From Atopobiaceae bacterium (GTDB lineage: Bacteria; Actinomycetota; Coriobacteriia; Coriobacteriales; Atopobiaceae): DNA of 44,533 nt. Location of the stretch: the NCBI GenBank assembly GCA_017533825.1, contig JAFWIE010000001.1, forward strand, positions 1 through 44,533, given 5' to 3'. Of the stretch, positions 1-7,595 are shown in pieces. Each line of letters opens with the position of its first letter. Within the stretch, counting starts at the first letter, position 1. Position numbers and translations under genes: made by a program. The notes beneath the pieces are model-generated. The model was not told where the DNA came from. It made no database searches and saw only the letters and a list, made by a program, of their open reading frames with translations.

Positions 1-2
1 AC

Positions 3-122
3 AGGTACTTCGAGGAGGTCAACAGGGAGCCGGTGGTCTACCGCTGGAAGTACAGGCTCGACGAGGTGGACGTCTCGGAGGATGTCGTGGTCGACACCCT
101 CCCGCTGAAACAGTCCAGTTAA
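3..122 (+). CDS. C-terminal end of an unknown protein (partial)
   Basis: An open frame enters from the left edge and ends with TAA at 120-122, giving the last 39 residues of a charged protein that ends in LPLKQSS. The start lies outside the window. I do not recognise the family. The codon pattern (GTC, CTC, GAC and GAG dominate) fits real coding DNA of this genome. It converges on the GGDEF-EAL gene that ends at 160, with only about 37 bases between, and no T-rich terminator hairpin is seen there. Confidence 0.55.
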   Translation, partial: RYFEEVNREPVVYRWKYRLDEVDVSEDVVVDTLPLKQSS

Positions 123-159
123 TTAGCAGATGTTGTACTAGTTCATTGTGTTACCACCG

Positions 160-2484
160 CTACGCGCATTCAATTGTTTTGCCCAGTTTCTCGAAGCTCT
201 CGACTGGCATGGGCTTGAAGAAGTAGTAGCCCTGCATCTCGGAGCAGCCGTGTTCCCGGAGGAAGTCGGCCTGCCCCTTGGTCTCCACACCTTCCGCGAT
301 CATCTCCATCCCCAGCAGGCCCACGAGCCTGATCATCTCGCTCACGATGATGCGGCTCTTCTCCATGTCGCCCGATCTGGTGAGGAAATGGAGGTCTAGT
401 TTTATACGGTCGACCGGAACCTCCTTCAACATGTTCAGAGACGAGTAGCCGCTGCCGAAGTCGTCCATCTCAACCGCGAAGCCGAGCTCGCGGAGCTTCT
501 GTGTGGTGCTTATCAGCAGGTCTGGATCGTCGACGAAAGCGGTCTCGGTGATTTCGACCCTCAGCTGGTCGGGTGTTAGGCCGTACTTTTGGATGAGCCT
601 GACGAAGTGCCCAGGTATGTCATCGTCCTCGCGGATGTCGCATCTCGAAAGGTTCACCGAAACGGACAGGCGCCTTCCCTGTCCGTTCCACCGCGCGAGG
701 TCCTTGCAGACCTCCTCCCAGATGAAGCTGTCCAGATTGTAGATGAGCCCCGTCTCTTCCAGCACGGGGATGAACTCCGAGGGCCGTATCCACCCGAGCT
801 TGCCGTGCTCCCAACGGCAGAGCGCCTCGACGCCTGTGATTGTTCCAGACTCGTAGTTCACCTGGGGTTGGTACCAAACCCGCAGCTCGCCGTTCTCTAT
901 CGCCAGGGGCAGGTGGCTCACGACGTCGGCACCCCGCTTGCCCTTCTCCCACTGCTCGGGGTTGTAGAACTCGTATCCGTCCTTGCGGGTGTCGCGTACG
1001 CGCTTCTCTGCCACGCGGGCGAGGTCGAGCATGTGGTCGATGTCGATGTTGCGGTAGTCTTTCGGTTCAAGCACGTACACGCCGCCGCAAATTTGGATAC
1101 GGGTCTCTTTGCCGCGATTGACGAAGTAGTTTCTTACGGGCTCGAACACATCCCTCTCGTTCTGCGTCATCAGCTCGTCCCCGCCGCAAGTATGCAGGAC
1201 GGCGAAGTGGTCGGCCTCGATTCGGCCGATAGCCTCCTCGCTGGTCAGCGACTCCAGGGACTTCTCCACGAAGAAGCACAGCAGATCATCCCCGGCTTTC
1301 CTGCCGAAGCTGTCGTTGATGTACTTGAAGTTCTTTATGTTGACGTAGGTTATCAGGTAGGGCTTGTCGGGGTGGAGCCTCAGGAGCTCTTCCGCCTTCT
1401 TTCTGAACCCGCTCATGCTGTACGCGCCGGTCAGCGGGTCGTGGTCGACCAGCTTGCGCATCTTCTCCTCCTGCTCGGCGCGGATGACGTGTACCCTCTG
1501 TACGGCAATCACGGCGATGGCCACGATGAGGAGCGCGACCAGCAGTACGATCAGCCCGTACTCGTGGACGTAGTCTGAGATATCGTAGCGGTAGAGCTTG
1601 CGCGAGGTGTAGTCCAGGACGACAGCCTGCCTGCCCGTGTCATCCAGCTTGGCGATGGCCTGGTTAAGGCGGTCTATGATTGCCCTGCCCTCGGCGTCGT
1701 CGATCGCGCCCGCTCGGAAGTCCATCGAGAACACAGTGAAGGGCTGAACTTTCAGGCCTTCGTAGGCGGGCTTTTGCAGCACGTAGCTCCATATGTACGA
1801 GTTGTTCAACAGCGCGTCCACCTCGCCTGCGCGCAGCGCCTTCACGCTGTCGTCCATGGTGTCATACATCTCTATCTCGACACCGGGGTAAAGCTGCTTC
1901 ACGGTCTCCGCTGCTCCGCTGAGCGAGCGGAGCATGCCCACTTCCAGGCTAGCCAAAGGCGGTAGGTCGCGGTCGCCCACGGTGACGAGCGTGAACGGCG
2001 TCTGGATGAGGTTCTCCGAGACTATGGTCGCTTTCCCAGAAGTGCTGGAAATGGCACTGCCGAAGGGCATGACGACGTCATAGCCCTCGTTGTCGAGGGC
2101 CTCCTTCAACGTGGGCTCGCTTATGACCTTGAACGTCGGGGAGAACCCGGCCTCGTCCGCCGCGGCTCGCATAAGGTCCACGCCGATGCCGACGAGCTCG
2201 CCGGTGCTCGCGTCTTGGTAGAACATGGGGCAGCGATCCACTGGCACGCCGACCGTCAGGGCGTCGCCGTCCTCTCCCAGCGCAGGCGAAGCCGGTGCGG
2301 CGCAGAGCAGGGCCGCCAACGTGCAAACGAGAATCGCCAGGAGGCGCTTCACGAAGTTGTCGAGGAAATGCCGGTTGAAGAGCGTCGTTAGCGCATCGGT
2401 AACCACCACGATGTCATTCTCGCCTTCGTGCACGCCCACTAGGTCGTGCACGCCCTCTTCGGACATATGGCTTCTCGTACACAT
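160..2484 (-). CDS. Membrane GGDEF-EAL protein with periplasmic solute-binding (SBP_bac_3) sensor
   Basis: Likely a c-di-GMP phosphodiesterase whose activity follows a ligand bound outside the membrane. The 774-residue reading holds an uncleaved or signal-like hydrophobic segment at about 45-68, a family-3 solute-binding domain at about 75-300, one membrane helix at about 309-328, a GGDEF domain at about 345-500 and an EAL domain at about 527-765. The GGDEF site reads IEADHF (422-427), so cyclase activity is not expected. The EAL domain keeps EAL (553-555), VNLS, EITE, DDFGSGYSS, KLD, AEGVET and QGYY, the usual catalytic set. The start is uncertain: ATG 2484 has a weak GGAG upstream, while GTG 2352 would begin exactly at the signal-like segment (VKRLLAIL) but has no ribosome site. 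The extra 44 residues in front contain DALTTLFNRHFLDNF, which resembles the opening of a GGDEF domain, so the 5' end may be a fusion to debris. Confidence 0.85.
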   Translation of the reverse strand: MCTRSHMSEEGVHDLVGVHEGENDIVVVTDALTTLFNRHFLDNFVKRLLAILVCTLAALLCAAPASPALGEDGDALTVGVPVDRCPMFYQDASTGELVGIGVDLMRAAADEAGFSPTFKVISEPTLKEALDNEGYDVVMPFGSAISSTSGKATIVSENLIQTPFTLVTVGDRDLPPLASLEVGMLRSLSGAAETVKQLYPGVEIEMYDTMDDSVKALRAGEVDALLNNSYIWSYVLQKPAYEGLKVQPFTVFSMDFRAGAIDDAEGRAIIDRLNQAIAKLDDTGRQAVVLDYTSRKLYRYDISDYVHEYGLIVLLVALLIVAIAVIAVQRVHVIRAEQEEKMRKLVDHDPLTGAYSMSGFRKKAEELLRLHPDKPYLITYVNIKNFKYINDSFGRKAGDDLLCFFVEKSLESLTSEEAIGRIEADHFAVLHTCGGDELMTQNERDVFEPVRNYFVNRGKETRIQICGGVYVLEPKDYRNIDIDHMLDLARVAEKRVRDTRKDGYEFYNPEQWEKGKRGADVVSHLPLAIENGELRVWYQPQVNYESGTITGVEALCRWEHGKLGWIRPSEFIPVLEETGLIYNLDSFIWEEVCKDLARWNGQGRRLSVSVNLSRCDIREDDDIPGHFVRLIQKYGLTPDQLRVEITETAFVDDPDLLISTTQKLRELGFAVEMDDFGSGYSSLNMLKEVPVDRIKLDLHFLTRSGDMEKSRIIVSEMIRLVGLLGMEMIAEGVETKGQADFLREHGCSEMQGYYFFKPMPVESFEKLGKTIECA

Positions 2485-2487
2485 AAT

Positions 2488-2720
2488 CTATCGCTCCGTT
2501 TTCATTCCCTTTACGGACCACTTGTTCTCGTACATCAGCTTGTCGGCCCGCCGTGCGACGTCGTCCACTGCATTGTCCTCGCCCGGGTCGTATACGGCCA
2601 TGCCGCGGGCGATGTCGACCTTCTTCCAGGCGTCCTCGGCCGTTGAGCGTGTCTCGGCGCACGCCTCGTCGAACGCCCTCAGGAGCGCGTCGCGGTTCTC
2701 GCACTGGATGACCTTCATGG
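2488..2720 (-). pseudogene. C-terminal fragment of a GGDEF (diguanylate cyclase) domain
   Basis: From ATG 2720 this frame encodes 76 residues. ENRDALL, GMAVYDPGEDNAVDDV and RRADKLMYENK match the last third of a GGDEF domain, where the final helix carries RADxxMYxxK. The substrate-binding half and the GGDEF motif itself are absent, so it cannot be a cyclase. A GGGAGG lies just upstream of the ATG, so a short protein could still be made. Its TAG is only 3 bases from ATG 2484 of the next gene, which would couple the two. The best reading is a decayed cyclase gene. An alternative is a retained fragment that only binds partner GGDEF domains. Confidence 0.7.
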
Positions 2721-2997
2721 CGCGCCTCCCGCTCGTGTTCGTGTGCGCCGCTAGCCGCGACGGGTGACACGCCCATTTTCGACTAGGTGTCGGAGGTGCG
2801 TCAATCGCACGTCGGCGCACGCGCGCATGCGTGGCACGAGCGCCGTGGCCGACCGTGGCGAGGCGCCATGACGAGTGCCGCCCCTCGCCGACTTGAGTGA
2901 CCGATCACGGTGACGGATCTTGATCTCGAAACTGACGCAAGGAAGAATCTACCGCAGGTCAACGAAGGGCGGAACCCCGAGGGACGAAGGTCGCGGG

Positions 2998-3196
2998 ATG
3001 GACTTCGACGGTCGCGAGTACGGGGACGTGCTCCTCGACATCGAGGACGGCCTGCGGGCGATAGCGGACATGAGGCGAGCCCGCCGGCACCACGGGCCTC
3101 GCCAGGCGCGCCGAGGCCATCGAGGTGCAGGTGCTACCGCAAGGCCAGGTGCCCCGCGGCTACGACGTCGGCAAGGCGGCGTGCGTTAGCGGGTAA
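2998..3196 (+). pseudogene. Small gene broken by a frameshift, unknown function
   Basis: ATG 2998 opens a protein-like frame (DFDGREYGDVLLDIEDGLRA and on to IADM). At about 3070-3074 the coding signal moves to the next frame, which continues GEPAGTTGLARRAEA, then a stretch including VQVLPQGQVPRGYDVGKA, and ends at TAA 3194-3196. Past 3075 the original frame becomes Arg-rich and repetitive, as expected after an indel. Together the two halves would make a protein of about 65 residues. I do not recognise it. The surrounding 2721-2997 and 3197-3217 hold no other gene that I can support. Confidence 0.45.
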
Positions 3197-3217
3197 GGGT
3201 TTGCAAAGGAGGATACC

Positions 3218-4603
3218 CTACCTGACCACGACGAAGGCCTCGTCGTGTTTTAGAAGATACGGGCGCAGGTAGGCGACGCTCGAGCACATGGGCAGCACGT
3301 CGTTGGAGAGCTGGATGCCCAGGACGTCGCGCATGTAGGCTATACGCTTATGCATGCGTGCCCAGAGCTCGGGGTACTGCTGCGCAATATCGGCTTTGAG
3401 CTGGGCGTTTGCGAGCACTACGGTACTCTCGGCGCAGCAGCCGCCCATGCCGGGCTTGCCGGGGATGATGTCGATCTGGAACATCATGCCACTTTGGAGC
3501 CTCTGTGCCGAGCCCTCGTACACGGGCGAGCAGAGCCACTCTTCCTCGGCCACGAGGTGTCCCGGACACAGGCTCCAGCCGTACTCCGCGCGCGGCAGCA
3601 CGCGCTCGATAACGTCGAAGAGCTCACCACCGGCCATGCCGATGCGGATGCTCTCGAGCCAGGTGACGTAGGCGTTAAAGTAGGGTTTGGCCATCTCGTC
3701 CATCCAGTCGCGGGCGCTCTCGGGCAGCTCGCTCGTGTCGTGCACGGCGTAGGAGCTGCGGCTGGAGGAACCTCCCTGATAGCCCACGGTGAGGCTGATG
3801 GGATCGCCCACCTTAACGACGCCGCCTGCCGGGAACATGTTGGCCTTAACGAAGCGCTCGCCCGCGGCAGCGATGGTGGTAACGGTGGTGTGCTGGCCAT
3901 AGCGCACGAGCTTGTCTCCCAGCTCCAGCTCGGTAGCCCCTTCCACGACGGCGTCCATGGCATCGAGCATGCAGTCGCCGGCGAGCGCCGCGCCATACTC
4001 GTAGTGGGCGATTTCGTTGGCGTTGTTGGTAAGGCGAACGCCATCCTCGCCGACGAAAAGGGCGGTGGCGTTAACGAGCGAGCCGCTCTGTCCCACCAGC
4101 TCGCACAGGGCATCCACGATGAAGGCCGGGGCATCAAAGAGCGCCAGACCCTTGTCGGCCTCGCCGGTAAAGAGCTTCCAACCCGCAAGGCCTACCCTCT
4201 GACCTGCGGTGATGCCGGCCTCGGCCAGATACTCTGCCATGGTGCGGTCGTCCTTCTGCGGCTGGTTGGGAAGGCTCAGCTTGGAAGCGAGGATGCCCTC
4301 GACGGCAAAGCGCGCCTTGCCGGCTTTGTTGAGGTTCTCGTTGCCCAGCACCAGGCGCATGCCACCAGAGGCGTCGAGTACCATGAGGCCCTCCTCAAAG
4401 CGGGTATAGTAGCCCACGAGGTAGGCGAAGTTCCAGGCGTGCTCCACGTCGCAATACACGATGAGCTTGTCCAAACCCGCGGCAGCCATGCGCTCGAGCA
4501 CCTTGGTCCTGCGCTCGGCTATCGTGGCGTCGGTAAGGGCAACGGGAATGGCGTGGTCGCGCTTGGGAGTTGGGACCCTCCTGAGTTCGATCGTGTGCTT
4601 CAT
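3218..4603 (-). CDS. M24 (Xaa-Pro peptidase/creatinase fold) family protein, probably non-metal
   Basis: The 461-residue protein has the two-domain build of aminopeptidase P, prolidase and creatinase: an N-terminal creatinase-like domain (to about 175) and a C-terminal pita-bread domain. In the family five ligands (Asp, Asp, His, Glu, Glu) hold two metals. Here the stretch that should read like DxGxxxxGYxSDxTR is SLTVGYQGGSSSRSSY, so both Asp are gone. PGH keeps the His, the usual TxEP Glu is Asp in QIDIIPG, and a last Glu remains in AESTVVL. A metal peptidase is therefore doubtful, and a creatinase-like hydrolase or a non-catalytic role is possible. The start is supported by AGGGAGGAAC five bases before ATG 4603. 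A TATAAT lies at 4660-4665. It stands alone on its strand. Confidence 0.8.
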   Translation of the reverse strand: MKHTIELRRVPTPKRDHAIPVALTDATIAERRTKVLERMAAAGLDKLIVYCDVEHAWNFAYLVGYYTRFEEGLMVLDASGGMRLVLGNENLNKAGKARFAVEGILASKLSLPNQPQKDDRTMAEYLAEAGITAGQRVGLAGWKLFTGEADKGLALFDAPAFIVDALCELVGQSGSLVNATALFVGEDGVRLTNNANEIAHYEYGAALAGDCMLDAMDAVVEGATELELGDKLVRYGQHTTVTTIAAAGERFVKANMFPAGGVVKVGDPISLTVGYQGGSSSRSSYAVHDTSELPESARDWMDEMAKPYFNAYVTWLESIRIGMAGGELFDVIERVLPRAEYGWSLCPGHLVAEEEWLCSPVYEGSAQRLQSGMMFQIDIIPGKPGMGGCCAESTVVLANAQLKADIAQQYPELWARMHKRIAYMRDVLGIQLSNDVLPMCSSVAYLRPYLLKHDEAFVVVR

Positions 4604-4659
4604 GGTGTTCCTCCCTGTTTCGCAAAGGCGGTCTGATTGATTGTATATAACTATATTGC

Positions 4660-4665
4660 ATTATA
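4660..4665 (-). promoter_or_regulatory. -10 element (TATAAT) for the M24-family gene
   Basis: On the minus strand a perfect TATAAT lies 56 bases upstream of ATG 4603, inside an AT-rich patch (4640-4665) that stands out from the GC-rich surroundings. No good -35 is seen at 16-18 bases, so an activator or a weak promoter is possible. Confidence 0.5.
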
Positions 4666-4864
4666 CGCCGCCATAGGTGATCGCCTGCCCACAGGGGACG
4701 CGCGGCATCTCCTTGTCGGCGAACATCGTTTTTCGTTTGTCGGCAGGAACGTGACGATTAGCGACACCGCCAAAGTTACTGTCACCGGCTACTCCTGTGG
4801 CATCCAGGGTTGACTCGCCGTCCCCAACGTCCCGAAGTGGTGGTATTGTTTTCTATGTGCGTCC

Positions 4865-5755
4865 CTATGCCGCGAGGACGATATCCATCTTGTCGATGAT
4901 GTCCTTCGCGGCGTCGCGCACGACCTGCGTGCACCGGCGCATCTCCTCGTCGGTCTTGCCCACTGCCCACGAGGCCACGTAGCCGAAGCTGTAGCCGCTC
5001 GTGTCGAGTCCCAGCGCGGCGCTCACGGCGTAGGCGACGCTCTCCGCCTGCACCTCGCGCATGGCGCGGTCGGGCATCTGCTCGGCGTCGCCGTCGTGGA
5101 GCACGCTGTGCGCCAGCTCGTGCAGCGCCGTCTTGACGGTCTGGCCCTGCGGCATGCCGGAGCGGATGGCGATGTAGCCCATGCGGGAGAACAGGCCGTT
5201 GGTCTCGGGCGGCAGGCCGTCCACGATGCTCACGGGGTAGGCCGACACTGCGCATATGGCGCCCATCACCTCGTCGTAGCGCTCCACGTTGCCCGTGACG
5301 TGCTCGGCGATGGTGGGCAGAGGCTCGCCCTCGGTCTGGCTCACGTCGAACACGTGGCCGACCTTGAAGCCCACGAGGCGCTTGCGCTCGGTGGACTCCT
5401 CCTCGGCGTCGTCCCGTGGGGTCTCCTCGTTGCCCAGCTTGGACTTGACGACCATGGGCACGAGCACCTCGATGCCGTGCTCGCCCTTCCTGACGTGGCG
5501 GTTGAAGTCGCGCCGCCAGCTGCGGTAGCTCGCCACGCGCGTGGCCTCGGGCATCTGCATCGCGATGAGCATGGTGTTGTTGAGGCTGTAGTCGTGGAAC
5601 TTGGCGAGGGTCTGGAGCCACTGCGCCCAAGCCTCTGAGCTCCATACGGAGCGCACACCGTCGCCGATGCGGTCTAGCGCAGCCTGCGCCTTTGCCTGCG
5701 CGGCCGCCCTGCGCTCCTCGCGCGTCATGTCCTTGTATGCCTTGTTGCTCTTCAT
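4865..5755 (-). CDS. ArdC-like (DUF1738) antirestriction/ssDNA-binding protein with HELAH metal site
   Basis: A 296-residue protein of the type carried on conjugative elements. Residues about 8-135 look like the ArdC N-terminal ssDNA-binding domain (WAQWLQTLAKFHDYSLNNTM, then ASYRSWRRDFNRHVRKGEHGI). The C-terminal part has HELAH at 212-216 and a downstream Glu in EVQAESVAYAVSAALGLDTS, the layout of a zincin-type metallopeptidase as in ImmA/IrrE-like and ArdC C-terminal domains. In the family such proteins protect incoming DNA from restriction. ATG 5755 is chosen because GAGGAG lies 10 bases upstream; an earlier in-frame ATG at 5788 has no such site. Its leader (5756-6018) is unusually structured. 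It points to a conjugative or integrative origin of this stretch. Confidence 0.8.
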   Translation of the reverse strand: MKSNKAYKDMTREERRAAAQAKAQAALDRIGDGVRSVWSSEAWAQWLQTLAKFHDYSLNNTMLIAMQMPEATRVASYRSWRRDFNRHVRKGEHGIEVLVPMVVKSKLGNEETPRDDAEEESTERKRLVGFKVGHVFDVSQTEGEPLPTIAEHVTGNVERYDEVMGAICAVSAYPVSIVDGLPPETNGLFSRMGYIAIRSGMPQGQTVKTALHELAHSVLHDGDAEQMPDRAMREVQAESVAYAVSAALGLDTSGYSFGYVASWAVGKTDEEMRRCTQVVRDAAKDIIDKMDIVLAA

Positions 5756-6018
5756 GTCCTTGTCTCCTCTCGGGTTGTGGCTGCACACGCTGCGTGCGTG
5801 CTCGTCTACAACCCTTGGATGCCAAGGGTTTCGCCTTCGTGGTAGGGACGCACACAGGAGGCCTCACGACAACCTGCACCAATGCCGCAGGGATTTGTGT
5901 CGGGTTTCGTGTGGCCCCTTGCGCGGTCTCGTGCGAACGGCCCCGCGGACGACAATCATGTCGTAAGCCAAAACCCTTCCCCACGAGTCGCTAGGGGTGC
6001 CTGCGAGTGCGGGAAGGG
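5756..6018 (-). promoter_or_regulatory. Structured 5' leader of the ArdC-like gene
   Basis: A gene-free stretch of about 395 bases (5756-6150) lies before the ArdC-like gene. It holds, in transcript order: hairpin A at 6018-5974 (CCCTTCCC paired with GGGAAGGG, then CAC/GTG and TCGC/GCGA with two bulges, loop AGGCACCCCTA), followed by TTTT; a perfect 9-bp hairpin with loop CAT at 5830-5810 (AACCCTTGG/CCAAGGGTT); and ACAACCC at 5778-5772, two bases before the GAGGAG ribosome site. The GGGTTGT at 5814-5808 can pair either with the earlier AACCC arm or with this ACAACCC. Loop A is identical to a hairpin loop in the leader of the next gene upstream. Function is inferred only from structure. Confidence 0.5.
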
Positions 6019-6088
6019 CGGACGCGTGGGCTTGGCACGCGCCGTGGCGGCGGCCCCTGTCCGGCGCATCTACCTGCACAAACTCCAC

Positions 6089-6123
6089 ACAAAAGAAAAG
6101 CGCCCGCCATGGTGGCGGGCGCT
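6089..6123 (-). terminator. Intrinsic terminator after the 6151-6600 gene
   Basis: On the minus strand AGCGCCCGCCA and TGGCGGGCGCT form a perfect 11-bp stem around a 3-base loop (6099-6123), followed by TTTTCTTTT. It begins 28 bases after the stop of the unknown gene and separates it from the ArdC-like gene. Confidence 0.85.
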
Positions 6124-6150
6124 GGCGCTTCGGCGCGTGCGGTCGCATGG

Positions 6151-6600
6151 CTACATGCGGAAGACACCGCGCACGTGGCAGACCCGCATGCGGGCCTGCG
6201 ATGGGTCCATGCAGAAGGTGAGGGCGTCGCAGCGCACGCTCTCGGCTCCCGTGACGGCGTGGGCGGCCATGGCGGCGGTGAGGAACGACAGGGGCAGCCC
6301 CTCTGCGTCGGAGGGCAGCGACTCCTCGACGTCCTCCTTGGTCACGTCGATGAGCTGCGAGGGCAGCGGGGTCACGAGCCCCACGCAGACCTCGTCGCCT
6401 TCCACGAACACGAGGTCGGTGTCTCCCAGCACGCCCAGCACGAGCATGCCCGCCCGCGTGAGCGTCTCGGCGGTCAGCTCCGCGCACGCCTGCCCGTACG
6501 CCTCGGGCATGTCCTCGGCGGCGTCCCAGCCCATGGGCTCGGCTCCCACGGTGCCCAGCGTCTGGATGCCCTCGCGCGCGATGGTGGTCGTATCGTTCAT
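6151..6600 (-). CDS. Small acidic protein of unknown function on the element relic
   Basis: A 149-residue acidic protein starting MNDTTTIAREG at ATG 6600, with GAGGGG six bases upstream. It has no membrane segment and no motif that I know. Short hydrophobic runs (MLVLGVLGDTDLVFVEGDEV, VCVGLVTPLPSQLI) look like the beta strands of a small globular fold. The reading frame extends upstream to 6861 but that part is Pro/Arg-rich without a ribosome site, so the inner start is preferred. A clear terminator follows, so it is transcribed alone from its own leader. Its ribosome-binding site can be masked by the leader (see 6601-6767). Its place between an ArdC-like and an excisionase-like gene suggests that it came with the mobile element. 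Confidence 0.6.
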   Translation of the reverse strand: MNDTTTIAREGIQTLGTVGAEPMGWDAAEDMPEAYGQACAELTAETLTRAGMLVLGVLGDTDLVFVEGDEVCVGLVTPLPSQLIDVTKEDVEESLPSDAEGLPLSFLTAAMAAHAVTGAESVRCDALTFCMDPSQARMRVCHVRGVFRM

Positions 6601-6767
6601 CTTCGTCCCCTCTCGGACTCGTGAGGGGATGCCCTTCACCCCCTCGGTGGCGCCCTGAGGGCAAGCGAATCCGATATGTGACGCCATGGTGTGGGCATGG
6701 CGCGGCGGCACGTGGCGGATTCGCGTCTGGTGGAGGGCGGGAGCGTTAGGGGTGCCTGCTCCCGCCC
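6601..6767 (-). promoter_or_regulatory. Structured 5' leader with possible ribosome-site switch
   Basis: Hairpin B at 6767-6735 has a perfect 10-bp stem (GGGCGGGAGC/GCTCCCGCCC) around the loop AGGCACCCCTAAC, which contains the same 11 bases as hairpin A of the ArdC-like leader. Close to the start codon, three strands follow in order: GAGGGG (6645-6640), CCCCTC (6628-6623) and GAGGGG (6612-6607). The last one is the ribosome site of the gene starting at 6600. The middle strand can pair with either neighbour, so pairing with the first would free the site and pairing with the last would mask it. The region 6768-6956 further upstream shows no gene that I can support. Confidence 0.5.
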
Positions 6768-6956
6768 GGAGCCTGTGCCAGGGTGGTGCCGCCGAGGGGT
6801 CGGACGTGGATCTTGGGTCTTGTTTTCGGGTGGGGTGTCGGGGAAGGCGGGTCCCTCGCAATCATAGAGGGCGGGGACTCCGCATGGGGCGGCTTCGCGT
6901 CAGCGTATTCCCTTGCGAACCAGACCTGTAAAGTCGCATGCAAGGAGGCCGGTCGC

Positions 6957-7163
6957 TCAGCATCGCGAGCGATCGTCGTTCTTAACGACAAGCAGCGTGT
7001 CGCAGTACCTGTTGAACCTATCGACGGGAATGCGCACGCTCCTGCCGACCTTAATTGCGGGCAGGTCTCCGGATTTGATCAGCTGCCATATCTTGACGCG
7101 GGAGGCGAAGCCCATCTCGACGAGGTCGTTGATTGTGTAGAAGCGTTTCGAGACTCTATTCAT
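6957..7163 (-). CDS. Excisionase-like (MerR/Xis-type) helix-turn-helix protein
   Basis: A 68-residue protein with a winged helix-turn-helix typical of excisionases and helix-turn-helix domain 17 proteins: FYTINDLVEMGFASRVKIWQ, then IKSGDLPAIKVGRSVRIP and VDRFNRYCDT. In this family the protein bends DNA at attachment sites to favour excision, or acts as a small regulator. ATG 7163 is chosen because AGGTG lies 9 bases upstream; a GTG at 7172 would overlap that site. A GACGCC/GGCGTC hairpin (7189-7203) sits just upstream. tRNA-Arg, a usual integration target, is about 470 bases away, but no intact integrase is found next to it. Confidence 0.75.
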   Translation of the reverse strand: MNRVSKRFYTINDLVEMGFASRVKIWQLIKSGDLPAIKVGRSVRIPVDRFNRYCDTLLVVKNDDRSRC

Positions 7164-7561
7164 TGCGAACACCTATCGGACATGGGGTGACGCCGGTGGC
7201 GTCGCCCGGTTGTCTCCTAGCGCTCGCTTCTCACCAGTGAGCGACCCTGGCCTGCCCCGTGCGGGTTTTCACGTGTGGACCCGCAACCTTGTGGCCAGGC
7301 TTCTTGGCTAGGTGCCCGGCGGCCTCTGCGACGATACTTCGCCATCTCGTGGCCCAATGTTTTCAGGAGCTTATTATTCCGACGGCAGGGCCAGATCCTT
7401 CGGTGCGCGAATTGTTTGTCTGTGTTAATAGATACCCATTTCTGTATCTGATTATTCATTAGGAGGTATAGATTACCTGACGCGACTCCAACTCCACGCA
7501 GACGCATGCGGACCGTGATTCGCATAGGCATCGGGGGAAACAGATGTGGCATGCTAATAAC

Positions 7562-7595
7562 GTTGGGACAACGTTGGGATATAGGTTGGGACAAC
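7562..7595. repeat. Direct repeat GTTGGGACAAC, two copies with a partial third
   Basis: GTTGGGACAAC occurs at 7562-7572 and 7585-7595, 23 bases apart, with GTTGGGAT directly after the first copy. Read on the plus strand the stretch gives NNVGTTLGYRLGQQKQ in an open frame that runs from about 7481 toward the tRNA; this could be the last residues of a lost integrase, or simply repeats near an attachment site. Confidence 0.45.
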
